Assembly (NCBI GenBank): GCA_038093515.1 | Contig: JBBPSI010000253.1 | Location: forward strand, 1 to 33,534 | Source of the DNA: Butyriboletus loyo | Lineage: Eukaryota; Basidiomycota; Agaricomycetes; Boletales; Boletaceae | Direction: 5' to 3' | Length of the DNA: 33,534 nt | Shown: positions 1 to 9,119 of the stretch, one piece after another | Position numbering within the stretch: position 1 is the stretch's first letter | How the letters are laid out: every line of letters begins with the position of its first letter | Notes under the pieces: generated by a model | What the model was told of the DNA's origin: nothing | Databases searched by the model: none | The model's input: the letters and a program-made list of their open reading frames with translations, nothing else | Translations under genes and position numbers: made by a program

Positions 1-406
1 ACTACGTTTCTAGACTGGTCTATATGACATCATTGTCTAGACCTAGTCACGCTTATCACATTACAAATAGCTCTTATTATGCTATTGGACGATATGCTTA
101 GTCTTATCTCTTATTTCTATCATATTGTCATGTATTTCATACTATACCTTATAAAGGTACTATACAGAACATAAGTACAAACACTCATGTACTGTATATA
201 AGACAGCCCTTATGGCTTGTCGCTTTTCTCTAGATCTTTCAGTTCTATCATCACTACTGCGATATCTCTAAGTTGAGCCTTGCTCCTTATACTCTGTTTG
301 CGATACTCTCACTCTCGTATTATCAGTGAGTCTTTCCACTGATAGGTTTACCCTTGCATCCTTCGTTGCCCTCGGTGCGCCTGCTCGGACTTCACCAGTT
401 CCGAAA
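1..406 (+). repeat. 5' LTR of copia-A (partial)
   Basis: It is the reverse complement of 21728-about 22132, a solo LTR of 448 bp, so the window opens about 43 bp into the LTR. A TATA box (TATATAAGA) lies at 195-203. A CRE-like half-palindrome TGACATCA lies at 25-32, next to a GTCTAGACC motif. The 3' boundary at 406 (ending GAAA) is set by the primer-binding site that follows directly and by the end of the solo copy. Confidence 0.88.
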
Positions 407-421
407 GGTTATGAGCCCCGC
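407..421 (+). promoter_or_regulatory. Primer-binding site, half-tRNA initiator Met type
   Basis: GGTTATGAGCCCCGC directly follows the LTR. It is complementary to the anticodon arm of initiator methionine tRNA (CAT anticodon followed by AACC). This is the internal half-tRNA priming mode known from Drosophila copia, whose site also begins GGTTATG. I compared with tRNA sequence from memory only; one base differs from the yeast tRNA-iMet complement. Confidence 0.78.
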
Positions 422-459
422 TAGAGGCTTTTAATCTAAACATCTGTCGATTCTCGATA

Positions 460-1317
460 ATGTTTCCAGCCCTGCGGAATGAGAGTGCTATTGCTCTTGG
501 TTTATTATGGGTACTCGCTTTCTTGAGTCTCATACTAGCTTCCATATGTGGTGCATCGAACATTATGTTCTTTAGCACACTATGGTTGCTAGCTGATTCT
601 TTCATCATCGCATTACGTGTTGTTTCTCAGGATCACGATTTGACCTTACAATGGCGTTCACCTACTCATCACCATGCCTTGTCAATTAGATCGACTTCTC
701 ACCCAAGTCCTTCTAACTTACAAGAGGTTAGTGAACGTTCTAGGCCATCCCAAAGAGTCGAGCACCACCATCATTGTCGCTCCTCTTTGTATTTTCCTGC
801 ACTGCACCACATCCGTTTTCGTACTCCTTCTCCACCACCTCCATATAATCGTCGTCGCCCTCGCACTCCAAACAACTCCGTCGAAATCAACGTCTTAGAT
901 CTCGACAACATCTTTGGACTTGCCCATCAACCTCCAAATCCTCCAAACAATGTCATCGTACACCACCAGACTGGCCTCAGCGACACCATCCCTGATGTAC
1001 CCACCGTCGGAGCTGTTGCAGAGACCGGTCCAAGAGCTGGACCCTCATCCGACCATCATAGGGCCCAGTCCCTTCTACCAGCCAGGATACATCATGCTTC
1101 CACCGGCGAACCACCATCCTATGGCATCACTATCGCCGCTGACCGAGGAATCCATTGTCTACCCGACGATGTTACCATCATTCCCAGGCCAGATGGAACC
1201 AACGAGCTCGTTCGTCATCAAAACGGAAGAGCAAATCCTGAGCCTCCTACCACAGGAGCTAGAAGGCCTCGACCCCAACGACACCGACAACCTCCTCATC
1301 CCGAACCTCGTCATTGA
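460..1317 (+). CDS. Upstream ORF 1 of copia-A, membrane-like N terminus, unknown function
   Basis: This 285-codon frame starts 38 bp after the primer-binding site, where gag would normally begin. Residues about 10-53 hold two hydrophobic stretches that could be membrane segments or a signal anchor (GLLWVLAFLSLILA, then FFSTLWLLADSFIIAL). After that it becomes proline-, arginine- and histidine-rich. Residues up to about 190 look protein-like. The last 90 (Arg/Pro/His-rich) look like an out-of-frame reading, and the +1 frame (ORF 914-2146) takes over. I recognise no family. It may be the first third of one broken gene spanning 460-2843, or a separate leader protein. Confidence 0.4.
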   Translation: MFPALRNESAIALGLLWVLAFLSLILASICGASNIMFFSTLWLLADSFIIALRVVSQDHDLTLQWRSPTHHHALSIRSTSHPSPSNLQEVSERSRPSQRVEHHHHCRSSLYFPALHHIRFRTPSPPPPYNRRRPRTPNNSVEINVLDLDNIFGLAHQPPNPPNNVIVHHQTGLSDTIPDVPTVGAVAETGPRAGPSSDHHRAQSLLPARIHHASTGEPPSYGITIAADRGIHCLPDDVTIIPRPDGTNELVRHQNGRANPEPPTTGARRPRPQRHRQPPHPEPRH

Positions 1318-2146
1318 TCGATCGGTTCCAACCCCCTCCATAGTTTTCTCCCACAGAATCGCTTCCGAAACTCGGATCCGATCATCGGAGGTTGGACCCC
1401 TCAAACCCATCGACTGGATCGATGAGGAAGGTCACCATCACTGTCGCAAGGTCGAATACATACGATCCCATTCCTTCTATTACGAATCCCTGCACTCAAT
1501 CTATGAGAACGCAGGCTTTCCAATTCTCACCCCCTCCTACGATGCTACACCCGATGTTCTCCTTCACAACCACGGCTTCGAAATGTTTTGTCGATCCCAA
1601 TACCCAACTTTGGATGAAATGAAGGAACGTCTCGCCCCATTCTACGATAGATCGTCTCCTTTCAAAGGATTCGACAAGGACACGCTCTGGAACACGACTC
1701 TTGCTGCGCAAGACTCGTCTTTGATCAACAGGAACTATCCAACTGTTGACGATCATGGGCACATCAAAGCCTATGACTATTCCAGGCGGCCAGCAGAGTT
1801 CTTCGAAGTCGGCGAAGAACACTTTAGAAATTGGGACGTACCGACATGCAGGAGGTGGAATGAGATCCAGGATAGAATTTGGAGGATGAGGTTCCACCAG
1901 CTCCACCCTTTCTTCTGCAAAAATCGCATTGAGATTGATGCTTCCAATCTTTTGTTCAAGTTTGCTCACGAACTCGCTGCAGAGCAGCAAGACATCGCTG
2001 AAGACTTGGAACAAAATGTCCGACACCTACAACGAGATCTCGGACGACTCCAAACGGATCTTAGAAACCGTGAAGAGTCAGATCGAAGCAATCATCGCGA
2101 ATACCGGGAGATCGGAGTTGAGACTGGAGGAAGACGAAGAAGTTGA
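914..2146 (+). CDS. Upstream ORF 2 of copia-A, unknown protein with C-terminal coiled coil
   Basis: This 410-codon frame overlaps the previous ORF by 404 nt in the +1 frame. From about residue 45 on it has ordinary globular composition rich in acidic and aromatic residues. Near the C terminus (about 345-385) a heptad-like stretch (EDLEQNVRHLQRDLGRLQTD) suggests a coiled coil. I see no nucleic-acid enzyme motif, zinc knuckle or protease triad. It lies between the LTR and gag, a place where copia elements do not normally carry a gene. Function unknown. A captured host fragment or an extended gag precursor are possibilities, and the true start may lie in the overlapping frame upstream. Confidence 0.5.
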   Translation: MDLPINLQILQTMSSYTTRLASATPSLMYPPSELLQRPVQELDPHPTIIGPSPFYQPGYIMLPPANHHPMASLSPLTEESIVYPTMLPSFPGQMEPTSSFVIKTEEQILSLLPQELEGLDPNDTDNLLIPNLVIDRSVPTPSIVFSHRIASETRIRSSEVGPLKPIDWIDEEGHHHCRKVEYIRSHSFYYESLHSIYENAGFPILTPSYDATPDVLLHNHGFEMFCRSQYPTLDEMKERLAPFYDRSSPFKGFDKDTLWNTTLAAQDSSLINRNYPTVDDHGHIKAYDYSRRPAEFFEVGEEHFRNWDVPTCRRWNEIQDRIWRMRFHQLHPFFCKNRIEIDASNLLFKFAHELAAEQQDIAEDLEQNVRHLQRDLGRLQTDLRNREESDRSNHREYREIGVETGGRRRS

Positions 2147-2843
2147 ACTCCTGCAGAACATAGAGTTCTGGGACGACTTTCGCCTCCTAATAACCAATGT
2201 GGACCTAGCCAGCTGCGAGCCACATGGGACTTTACCCTCATCGGTCCTATCAGGACCTCTCTACGTCAGAGACGTCAGGCTCAAGCAAGGTCCACTCCTA
2301 TCTAGACATACACTTACCTATCTCCACATGTACACCATACCGGAGGATTACGCACAAATTCTCCTCCCATATGGACAAATTTCTCCTTCCATTTATGTTT
2401 CGCACTCTGACGTTAATGTAAGATTCTCTAGTGGAAAAATATATAATCCACACTGGTTTCCCAACATACGGTTTGAGGAATTTGAAGCGATATGTGCTGC
2501 ATCTGCACCACCGCTATCTGCTCTTCCTCAAGGGATCCCAGAGAGTATTTTACACGGAGTTGAAACAGGAGAACATGTGATAGAAGGAAGTTATCTCTCG
2601 AACATTGGTCATGGAGAAGAGTCTAACGACTTAGGAGGAATTTTTCATTATGACGAAAATGGATACCTGGTGCAAGAAACATCGGAACAAGGACCTTCGG
2701 AACCATCTAGGTTATTTACACCAGTGGTTAATCCGATAGGTCTTCCCTCACGTTCACCTTCTCCTATATCTAATCCTTCAAATCTAAACGCTGACGAAGT
2801 TTTCTCTTCTTTTGATCAGTTCATCTTCAGATTTTTGTTTTAA
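1929..2843 (+). CDS. Upstream ORF 3 of copia-A, unknown acidic protein ending just before gag
   Basis: This 304-codon frame overlaps ORF 2 by 218 nt, again in +1. Its likely meaningful part begins near the Met at 2016. It has an acidic coiled-coil-like segment (RLEEDEEVELLQNIEFW) followed by a low-charge Ser/Pro-rich tail. It stops with TAA at 2841-2843. The gag ATG at 2853 is in the same frame only 9 nt later, so read-through or reinitiation could couple the two. No family recognised. The three ORFs read as one protein would be about 790 residues, so two single-base indels in a single ancestral gene is the simplest view. Confidence 0.45.
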   Translation: MRLMLPIFCSSLLTNSLQSSKTSLKTWNKMSDTYNEISDDSKRILETVKSQIEAIIANTGRSELRLEEDEEVELLQNIEFWDDFRLLITNVDLASCEPHGTLPSSVLSGPLYVRDVRLKQGPLLSRHTLTYLHMYTIPEDYAQILLPYGQISPSIYVSHSDVNVRFSSGKIYNPHWFPNIRFEEFEAICAASAPPLSALPQGIPESILHGVETGEHVIEGSYLSNIGHGEESNDLGGIFHYDENGYLVQETSEQGPSEPSRLFTPVVNPIGLPSRSPSPISNPSNLNADEVFSSFDQFIFRFLF

Positions 2844-2852
2844 ACAATTATC

Positions 2853-4082
2853 ATGTCGCTCCCCACCATATCAGAATTCAAGATCGACGCCCAAATCCAG
2901 CAGAGACTTCCTGTCCTGACTGGAGCGGACAACTATACAGCCTGGTCTCGTCAAATGAGACATGCTCTCACCGTAATCGGTGTCTGGTCAATAGTAGATG
3001 GTACTTCTGAGTACCACAATCAGACAGTCGCTGACCAGCAGAAGTGGGTCTCGCTGGACAAGCGCTCTGTTGGCATGCTCGCCATCTACATCTCTCCAGA
3101 ACTCCAACATGCAGTCAACTATGACTACGCTCCATCCCTCTATGATGCTTCTGGTCAAATAATTCCAGAATCTGTCAACATCTCTGTCACCAAAACTCTA
3201 TGGAACTTCCTGCACGACACCTACGCAACTACAGGCATTACAGGACAATTTTTCCTGTTCCACCAAGCCATGAACATTCGCGTTCATGAAGCTAACGCTG
3301 TTGCTGGTCTCATGTCCTTAACGGACACTTTCCACAAAATGGAAGCAGCAGGATTAAGCCTTCCAAATAATTTCCGTTCCATGATCTTGCTCACCAAGTT
3401 ACTGAAATCTTTCGAACCTCTGGTGTCCAACATTGTCCATAACACAAACGTTCACCAATTCACACCGAACGTTATCATTCCCATGATCACTCACAAGTTA
3501 CAACTTCATGCTGGCACTGGCCAGATCCCTTATCCCACCACCTCTCGTACAAATACAGTTGCACCGGATACCCAGCTCAACCGCACAAACACGGTTAGAC
3601 GCGGACCTCCTCCACCTGCGCAGACAAATTGGAACAATCAGGCTCGTCCTCAACAACCTTCTGGCAGACATGGTCGTCCTGGACAGAAGAGGCCGTTCCA
3701 ACCACAGCAGCAAAGGCAGCAGCAAAACCATATGCCTGCGACGCCTTATGGAGGACCTTCAGGATCCGGAGCAAACCATAATGAGCGAACAAACAATCGC
3801 TCCGGTTTCAAGACATGTCGAGGAAAGGGAAAAGGGAAAGGACATGTGAATGAAGTGGAGATGGACATGGTCGGATTTGCCAACATTGTAGAGTTGGGCG
3901 AAACACAACTAGGTGACCACACGCTTACAGATTTCCCGATGGAAACTGAATCTACTGTTGGTCAAGCTGGTTGGGGAGATGATGATCCGATGGGACCACC
4001 CCTCGCATCACCTTATTTCGAGGATGGAGATGCTAATGCGTCTTCTTCACACTCCTTTCGGAAACGCCGCGATTCCCTCTAA
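2853..4082 (+). CDS. gag: gag polyprotein of copia-A
   Basis: This 409-residue capsid precursor begins with the copia-type gag signature: LTGADNYTAWSRQMRHALTV at residues about 22-41, then a helical region to about 225 typical of the UBN2/gag-polypeptide family. Residues about 235-340 are Pro/Gln/Arg/Gly-rich and basic, probably RNA-binding. I see no CCHC zinc knuckle: a single Cys sits before a GKGKGKGH run where one would be expected. The C terminus is acidic. The ATG is the first in frame after the upstream TAA and directly precedes the conserved domain. Pol continues in the +1 frame with a 170-nt overlap. Confidence 0.85.
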   Translation: MSLPTISEFKIDAQIQQRLPVLTGADNYTAWSRQMRHALTVIGVWSIVDGTSEYHNQTVADQQKWVSLDKRSVGMLAIYISPELQHAVNYDYAPSLYDASGQIIPESVNISVTKTLWNFLHDTYATTGITGQFFLFHQAMNIRVHEANAVAGLMSLTDTFHKMEAAGLSLPNNFRSMILLTKLLKSFEPLVSNIVHNTNVHQFTPNVIIPMITHKLQLHAGTGQIPYPTTSRTNTVAPDTQLNRTNTVRRGPPPPAQTNWNNQARPQQPSGRHGRPGQKRPFQPQQQRQQQNHMPATPYGGPSGSGANHNERTNNRSGFKTCRGKGKGKGHVNEVEMDMVGFANIVELGETQLGDHTLTDFPMETESTVGQAGWGDDDPMGPPLASPYFEDGDANASSSHSFRKRRDSL

Positions 4083-5631
4083 ACCTTCAGGGTCTCGTGG
4101 TCAGCCGAAGAAGAAGGAACGCAAAGCGAAAGCAGTCCGTCTTTCGACCTTTCTAGGGTCGATTGATGAGAAGGATGAAGAATCCTTTTATGGAAATACT
4201 GCTCGTCGTGCTGATGGCACTTGGAAGCACGGTCTTGACTCCCGTGACATTAATGTCTGGGACTCTACATACCAGCGAGATGCTGAGGACTATGATGCTG
4301 TATATGATTACAACGATGAATTCAATCTTGGTGATCTGTATATTGCGGGAGCTAACACATCCGGAGATGTCCCTTCAAAGAAGGATCTTCTTTCCAACGC
4401 CTGGATGATTGACAGTGGTTGCACAGACCATGTCACACCACACGTTGACGACTTCATGAACCTCGGAGAAACCGAGAGAATTGCGATCACAGCAAATGGC
4501 GCAACCATGAAGATGTTTGGACCTGGCACTGTGTTGTTATCACAGCAACTAGGGAAGGATAAGCCCATTCCTTTGGAGCTTACAGGAGTTTGGTATGCGC
4601 CTCAAGCAGCCCATAGACTTTTATCGGTCACCGCTCTAACCAAGGAAGGTTATCGATGCGTAATAACCGATCAGACCAAGATTTGGAACCCTCAAGGACG
4701 CTTGGTAGTGCAGGCTTCTGCCTTGCTTCCGAACAATCCCCTCCACTGGTTTCAGGCTAAAATGCTAACTCCAGATGTCGGGATCCACTCCTTGCAGGAT
4801 GTTGGATCTTCTTCGTTGTGGCACCACCATTTTGGTCATCCATCCAAGAACGTGTTACGCCATGCTTACAAGAACATTAAGGGTATGCCGTTAATACCTG
4901 AACCTTCTGACATCATTCCTTGTCGAGGCTGTGCCTTAGGCAAGATGCATGAACGTCCCTATGCACCTTCATCCAAACGCGCATCTCGGGTCCTTGGGCT
5001 AGTGCATTCCGACTTGGTCGAATTCCCCACACACTCTCAGACTCAGAAGCACTACATTTTAACTTTTATTGATGACTACTCTGCTTTTGCAGTCGTGTGG
5101 TTTTTGTGCCTTAAATCTGAGGCAGCTGATGCTTTTAAGGAAGTGGTCGTCTGGGCTGAACGTCAGACCCAGTCTTCGCTTCTTGCTGTCCGTTCGGATC
5201 GTGGGGGGGAATACATGTCTAAAGACATTTGGATGTTCCTCTCGTCCAGGGGCATTGAGCATCAGCTCTCTGTACCTCATACCCCTCAACAGAATGGATG
5301 TGCAGAACGATTTAATAGGACCATCCTGGAAAAAGAAGAAGCCATGCGCCATACTGCCTGTCTACCAAAGGTCTTCTGGCAGGATGCAACTGAAACCTCA
5401 CTTCATATCTACAATCGCCAACCGATGCATTGTCATAATTGGAAAACCCCCATTGAGATGTTCTCTGGGGAGAAACCAGATATATCATATTTCCGGGTAT
5501 TTGGATGTCGTGCATATGTTTTTATAAAGAAGGAACTCAGGGAAAACAAGTTGTCTCCGAAATCGGAACAAGCCACCTTCATCGGATATGAATCTGGCAC
5601 CAAAGGCTATCGCTTTTGGTCTCCAACCTGA
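3913..5631 (+). CDS. pol: pol of copia-A, first part: aspartic protease and integrase
   Basis: This frame is +1 relative to gag, so a gag-pol product would need a +1 shift as in Ty1. The protease motif MIDSGCTDH (Asp-Ser-Gly at 4411-4419) is intact. The gag-pre-integrase zinc region (LWHHHFGHP ... CRGCALGK) and the integrase core follow. Catalytic residues are Asp 5011-5013, Asp 5197-5199 (SDRGGEY) and Glu 5305-5307 (GCAERFNR), which gives a correct D,D35E spacing. The frame stops at TGA 5629-5631 in the conserved GYRFW region. The homologous sequence resumes at once in the next +1 frame, so one base has been gained or a shift occurs here. Residues before about 60 may not be translated. Confidence 0.88.
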   Translation: MTTRLQISRWKLNLLLVKLVGEMMIRWDHPSHHLISRMEMLMRLLHTPFGNAAIPSKPSGSRGQPKKKERKAKAVRLSTFLGSIDEKDEESFYGNTARRADGTWKHGLDSRDINVWDSTYQRDAEDYDAVYDYNDEFNLGDLYIAGANTSGDVPSKKDLLSNAWMIDSGCTDHVTPHVDDFMNLGETERIAITANGATMKMFGPGTVLLSQQLGKDKPIPLELTGVWYAPQAAHRLLSVTALTKEGYRCVITDQTKIWNPQGRLVVQASALLPNNPLHWFQAKMLTPDVGIHSLQDVGSSSLWHHHFGHPSKNVLRHAYKNIKGMPLIPEPSDIIPCRGCALGKMHERPYAPSSKRASRVLGLVHSDLVEFPTHSQTQKHYILTFIDDYSAFAVVWFLCLKSEAADAFKEVVVWAERQTQSSLLAVRSDRGGEYMSKDIWMFLSSRGIEHQLSVPHTPQQNGCAERFNRTILEKEEAMRHTACLPKVFWQDATETSLHIYNRQPMHCHNWKTPIEMFSGEKPDISYFRVFGCRAYVFIKKELRENKLSPKSEQATFIGYESGTKGYRFWSPT

Positions 5632-6439
5632 AGCGATAGTTCTAGTAGAGTCTGTTGCAACTTTTGACGAAGAAAACTTCCCACATTGTTCCAAAGAACA
5701 GAACGACAGACAAGCCGCAATTCCGCCTCCTATTCTTCCAACAGATGCCGATGAACATGGAGATGATGAAGATAGTACATCTGATGCCCCACCTTCAAAT
5801 CAACAAAGAGCTGACGAGCCACCTCCATTAGGAGTACGATTTGATGGAACCGGTATAATACGCGAAGGCCTACCACCAATTTCCCCCATCATTAATCCTG
5901 ACAATATGCAACAACCGTCTCCTCAACCATCTGTCACACCTTCACCATGGGTTATCCCTGAACATCCACCATCACCTTTAATCCTCCATCCTCCATCTCC
6001 TGATTCTGTTCATGAAGAACTACCACCATTATTCTCACCTCCACATCCTGGAGTTAAAAGAGAAACACCAGATACTGGACATAGATCGTCTATTATGGAT
6101 CGACACCAACATAAACGTCAAATGATACCTCCGTTGGAAACATTTGAAGATCCTGGTCGGATTCGTCCTTCCACTTTCTTACCTCCAACAAGAGTATATC
6201 CTGAACGAATCACTGAATTTCGCAATCGTCCTCATCAACATCATCCGACTCGAGATATTCGTGCTCGAGGTCACCAACGTGACTTATATGATGAGTTCGA
6301 TCAGGATTTACGATCTCAAGGTGCTCCAATCCCAATGATCAATGATCCAGATTTCTTGCAGACTGGTCAGGACTTTAATCCTCGTCCTACTCGCATCCGT
6401 GTTCCACGGATTGTCCCAGATAATGCTTATGGGAATTGA
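5588..6439 (+). CDS. pol: pol of copia-A, second part: integrase C-terminal tail and linker
   Basis: It continues the integrase C-terminal region (IVLVESVATFDEE matches the usual 'xIVxSRDVxFDE' block). It then runs through a long Pro/His/Asp-rich linker that joins integrase to reverse transcriptase in copia polyproteins. It ends at TGA 6437-6439, after which the same frame is open to 7963. The stop is followed by CCTCCG, and a CGA-to-TGA change would explain it. The ATG at 5588 is not a true start, since the segment is part of the polyprotein. Confidence 0.72.
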   Translation: MNLAPKAIAFGLQPEAIVLVESVATFDEENFPHCSKEQNDRQAAIPPPILPTDADEHGDDEDSTSDAPPSNQQRADEPPPLGVRFDGTGIIREGLPPISPIINPDNMQQPSPQPSVTPSPWVIPEHPPSPLILHPPSPDSVHEELPPLFSPPHPGVKRETPDTGHRSSIMDRHQHKRQMIPPLETFEDPGRIRPSTFLPPTRVYPERITEFRNRPHQHHPTRDIRARGHQRDLYDEFDQDLRSQGAPIPMINDPDFLQTGQDFNPRPTRIRVPRIVPDNAYGN

Positions 6440-7940
6440 CCTCCGATCGAGATAGAACGAGAGATACATCGAGGATTGGATTCTATTCAGGAGGAGTTAA
6501 TTCCTACTCCACAACCGGTTAATCAACCGAGACCCACAAATGAAGAAGATGACTTAGGACAGATGTACAGCGCTAAGTGGATTAAATCTCTTCTAGCTGC
6601 TGCTACTGTCGATGGTATCCCACAATCTCATAAGGCAGTAATGAGATTACCTCCTGCTGAGAGATCCTTATGGCTAACCGCCATGGGAGAGGAATACAAG
6701 TCGTTTCAAGAACGACGAGTATGGGATCTGGTAGATCTTCCCAAGGGACGTCAAGTCATTAAAGGGAAATGGATAAATGTACGAAAAAGCGATGGACGAT
6801 ACAAGTCTCGCTGGGTAGCAAAAGGCTTCACCCAAATCTTCGGAATTGATTATGAGGAAACCTTCTCACCAGTTGCCAGGTTTGAAACCATTAGGATTCT
6901 CTTAGCTCTAGCTGCCTTAGAAGATTGGGAAATTGAGGCTCTAGACGTCAAGACTGCATTTCTCTTCGGAGATCTTGACGAAGAAATCTATATGGAACAA
7001 CCTGAGGGTTTCGCTCAAAAAGGCTCAGAAAGTAAAGTCTGTTGCCTACGAAAAGCTATCTATGGCCTCAAGCAAGCGGCCCTTCAATGGAACAAAGCCT
7101 TGCATTTATCACTTATCAAACAAGGTTTCAAGTGTACCTTGTCTGACCCAGGAACTTATATAAAATTCATCGGGAAAGTCATCATTATTTTAGTTATATA
7201 TGTTGATGATGCTCTTTTTATGGGTAGTGATAAAGCACAAGTCCTCGCTCACAAGAAGCACTTTATGAAGACTTGGGAGAGTCGAGACCTTGGAGAAGCG
7301 AAAGAGTATTTAGGCATGTGGATTACCAGGGATCGAAGAAATCGTACCCTGAGGCTGGATCAGTGCGATTATGCACAGAAGGTCAGAAAACGATTCAAGC
7401 TTGAAAATGCAAAATCCGCACGCACACCTCTTCCTTCTGGTTATAATCCTTCACCATCAACCACCGAAGCATCGCCATCTTTGCGTTCTCAATATCAATC
7501 TGTCATCGGATCCCTCCTATTCATCATGCTCGGATCTAGACCCGATATCGCTCATGCTGTCATCAAGATGTCGCAATTCTCTTCCAATCCATTGGAAGAA
7601 CATTTGCAAAGAGCGCTCTATATAGTCCGCTATCTGGTTGGAACTCCAGACCTTTGCATAATGTATTCTGGACACAGCCAATCTGATCTGAGAGCCAATT
7701 CTGGCTTTATTGCATACAGCGACACTGACTGGGCAGGCAATATTGAGACCCGTTGTTCAACGACTGGTTATTGTATATTTCTAGCATCTGGCATAGTATC
7801 ATGGTTATCCAGACGACAACGCAAGATTGCTCACTCTTCAACCGAAGCAGAATATATGGGCATGACCGAGACTGCTAAACAGCTCTCTTGGGTGCGCTCC
7901 TTGTTCTTCGAGATGGGATACAGACTTGGTCCTTTACCCC
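6440..7940 (+). pseudogene. pol: pol of copia-A, third part: reverse transcriptase and truncated RNase H
   Basis: It is in the same frame as the linker, after one TGA. The copia RT family begins around 6660 (WLTAMGEEYKSFQERRVWDL) and contains WVAKGFTQIFGIDYEETFSPV, the LDVKTAFLFG block, YGLKQAALQWN and the catalytic YVDD (7199-7210). RNase H has AYSDTDWAGN and the STEAEYMG block. The next conserved Asp block (normally DNQ-like) and the end of the protein are missing. The copia frame runs to a stop at 7963, but 7941-7965 fits gypsy-A RT on the other strand, so the copia gene probably ends between about 7925 and 7941. Confidence 0.88.
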
Positions 7941-7965
7941 TTTCAACCATCATTCAGCCATGAGA

Positions 7966-8387
7966 TGTTACGGTAGTGGTCTACTTTTTCTCTCCATTAC
8001 CGTTGGGACTATTACATTCACCTAGCCTTTTGCTAGTTCCTCTAGAACAATACGACTAGTTGCTTAGTCATCACTTCTCGTGCACGGACGCGCTTTCTTT
8101 CATACTCCGGAATCTTCTGGAATATTCCTTCCACATTTGTAGTTTCCTTCTCGCGTCTCGATTAGGAACATGGTCTGTGCGCAGACCCCAGTAGTATAAA
8201 GACCCGGTCTTTACACCATGTACGCTATCTAGTTCTACGCAGCAATCTGCTAGCAATTAGTTCACTTCCAGACTCTTAGTGTGCGCACTAAGACATAGTC
8301 TGAGACTCACCCAGAATCGTCTCTCGAGTCTCGAGGCCACTCCAGAGTGCCTCCTCGCTGTTCTGATTGTTAGCGCCCAGCGTAACA
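7966..8387 (+). repeat. Solo LTR of gypsy-A family in + orientation, inside gypsy-A RT
   Basis: This 422-bp LTR runs from TGTTACGG to GCGTAACA and is flanked by a perfect 5-bp target duplication, TGAGA (7961-7965 and 8388-8392). It aligns along its length with the reverse complement of 10945-11371. A TATA box (TATAAAG) is at 8195-8201, the box GGTCTGTGCGCA at 8172-8183, the predicted RNA start ATCTAGTTCT at 8227-8236, and a hairpin CTTAGTG/CACTAAG with a TGCG loop at 8275-8292. It points opposite to the host element. Confidence 0.93.
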
Positions 8388-9110
8388 TGAGATCACCGAA
8401 GATATGGTCCATCAGCACTTGGAACGTGGCAGGGGAATTGTTGAGTCCGAAGAACATTACAGTGGGCTCGAACAACCCTTGAGGAGTGATGAATGCTGTC
8501 TTCCAGTGGTCATCCTGCTTGATCAGGACATTGTTATACCCCCAGCAGATATCCATCTTGGTGAAAACCTTTGACCCTTTGAGAGATGGTCAACGAGGTC
8601 AGAGATGAGAGGGAGAGGGTAGGTGTTTTTGACTGTGTGCAAGTTTAGGTATTGGTAGTCCTGGCAGGGGCGTAACGAGCCATCCTCCTTGGATACAAAG
8701 AAGAAGGGTGCTGCCTGGGGGGACTTAGAGGGAGTGATCTTCCCTGACTTGAGATGTTCTTTGATGAACGCCTTGCATGCCTCAGACTCTTTTGGGTTCA
8801 AAGGATAGACTTTGGCGACTTTTGGTATGAAGTCTTTGTCTAAATCAATGGCGTGGTCGAACGATCTGGATGGGGGTAATTCCTTGGTGTTTTTCTTGTC
8901 AAAGATGTCTGCGAAGGATTTGAACAGGGTTGGGAGAACTGCCTTTTCTTTGATGACTTGGGAGGCAATTTCAGTGGTGATGGTTGCTTTTCTGATAGGG
9001 TATGCCTCCCTTGCTGAAGTGTCTACTTGCTTCTTCCAGAGCTTGGCGATCTTGGAGTCTGGGTCCAAGTCCAGGTACCGTACCAGGTAGCGCTGGGTGA
9101 CTGCCCGAGG
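8388..9110 (-). pseudogene. pol: Reverse transcriptase fragment of gypsy-A
   Basis: Minus-strand coding includes the gypsy RT entry region (HAIDLDKDFIPKVAKVYPLN), the block KEDGSLRPCQDYQYLNLHTV, the MDICWGYNNV block and PATFQVLMDHIFGDL. A frameshift lies near 8560-8575, where the reading passes from the frame of 8523-9068 to that of 8257-8556. A further 25 bp of RT (about L-M-A-E-stop-W-L-K) lie at 7941-7965, on the far side of the inserted solo LTR. The catalytic YxDD segment is not present, so the gene cannot work. Confidence 0.85.
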
Positions 9111-9119
9111 CGAGTCATG

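Larger units (their letters stand above)
1..7940 (+). mobile_element. copia-A: Ty1/copia LTR retrotransposon, truncated at both window edge and 3' end
   Basis: The order of parts is 5' LTR, primer-binding site, an extra upstream coding region, gag, protease, integrase, reverse transcriptase and RNase H. Integrase before RT is the Ty1/copia order. The element begins outside the window: comparison with the solo LTR of the same family at 21728-22175 shows that about 43 bp of the 5' LTR are missing. It ends inside RNase H near 7940, where minus-strand gypsy-A sequence starts, so the 3' LTR is absent. Reading frames are largely open but broken by one in-frame TGA (6437-6439) and frame changes, so the copy is defective yet fairly young. 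Confidence 0.93.

Noticed and set aside
5588..5631. Ty1-type CTTAGGC slippery site at the frame change in pol
   Set aside because: That heptamer is not present; the change looks like a one-base gain or a shift at the stop codon.
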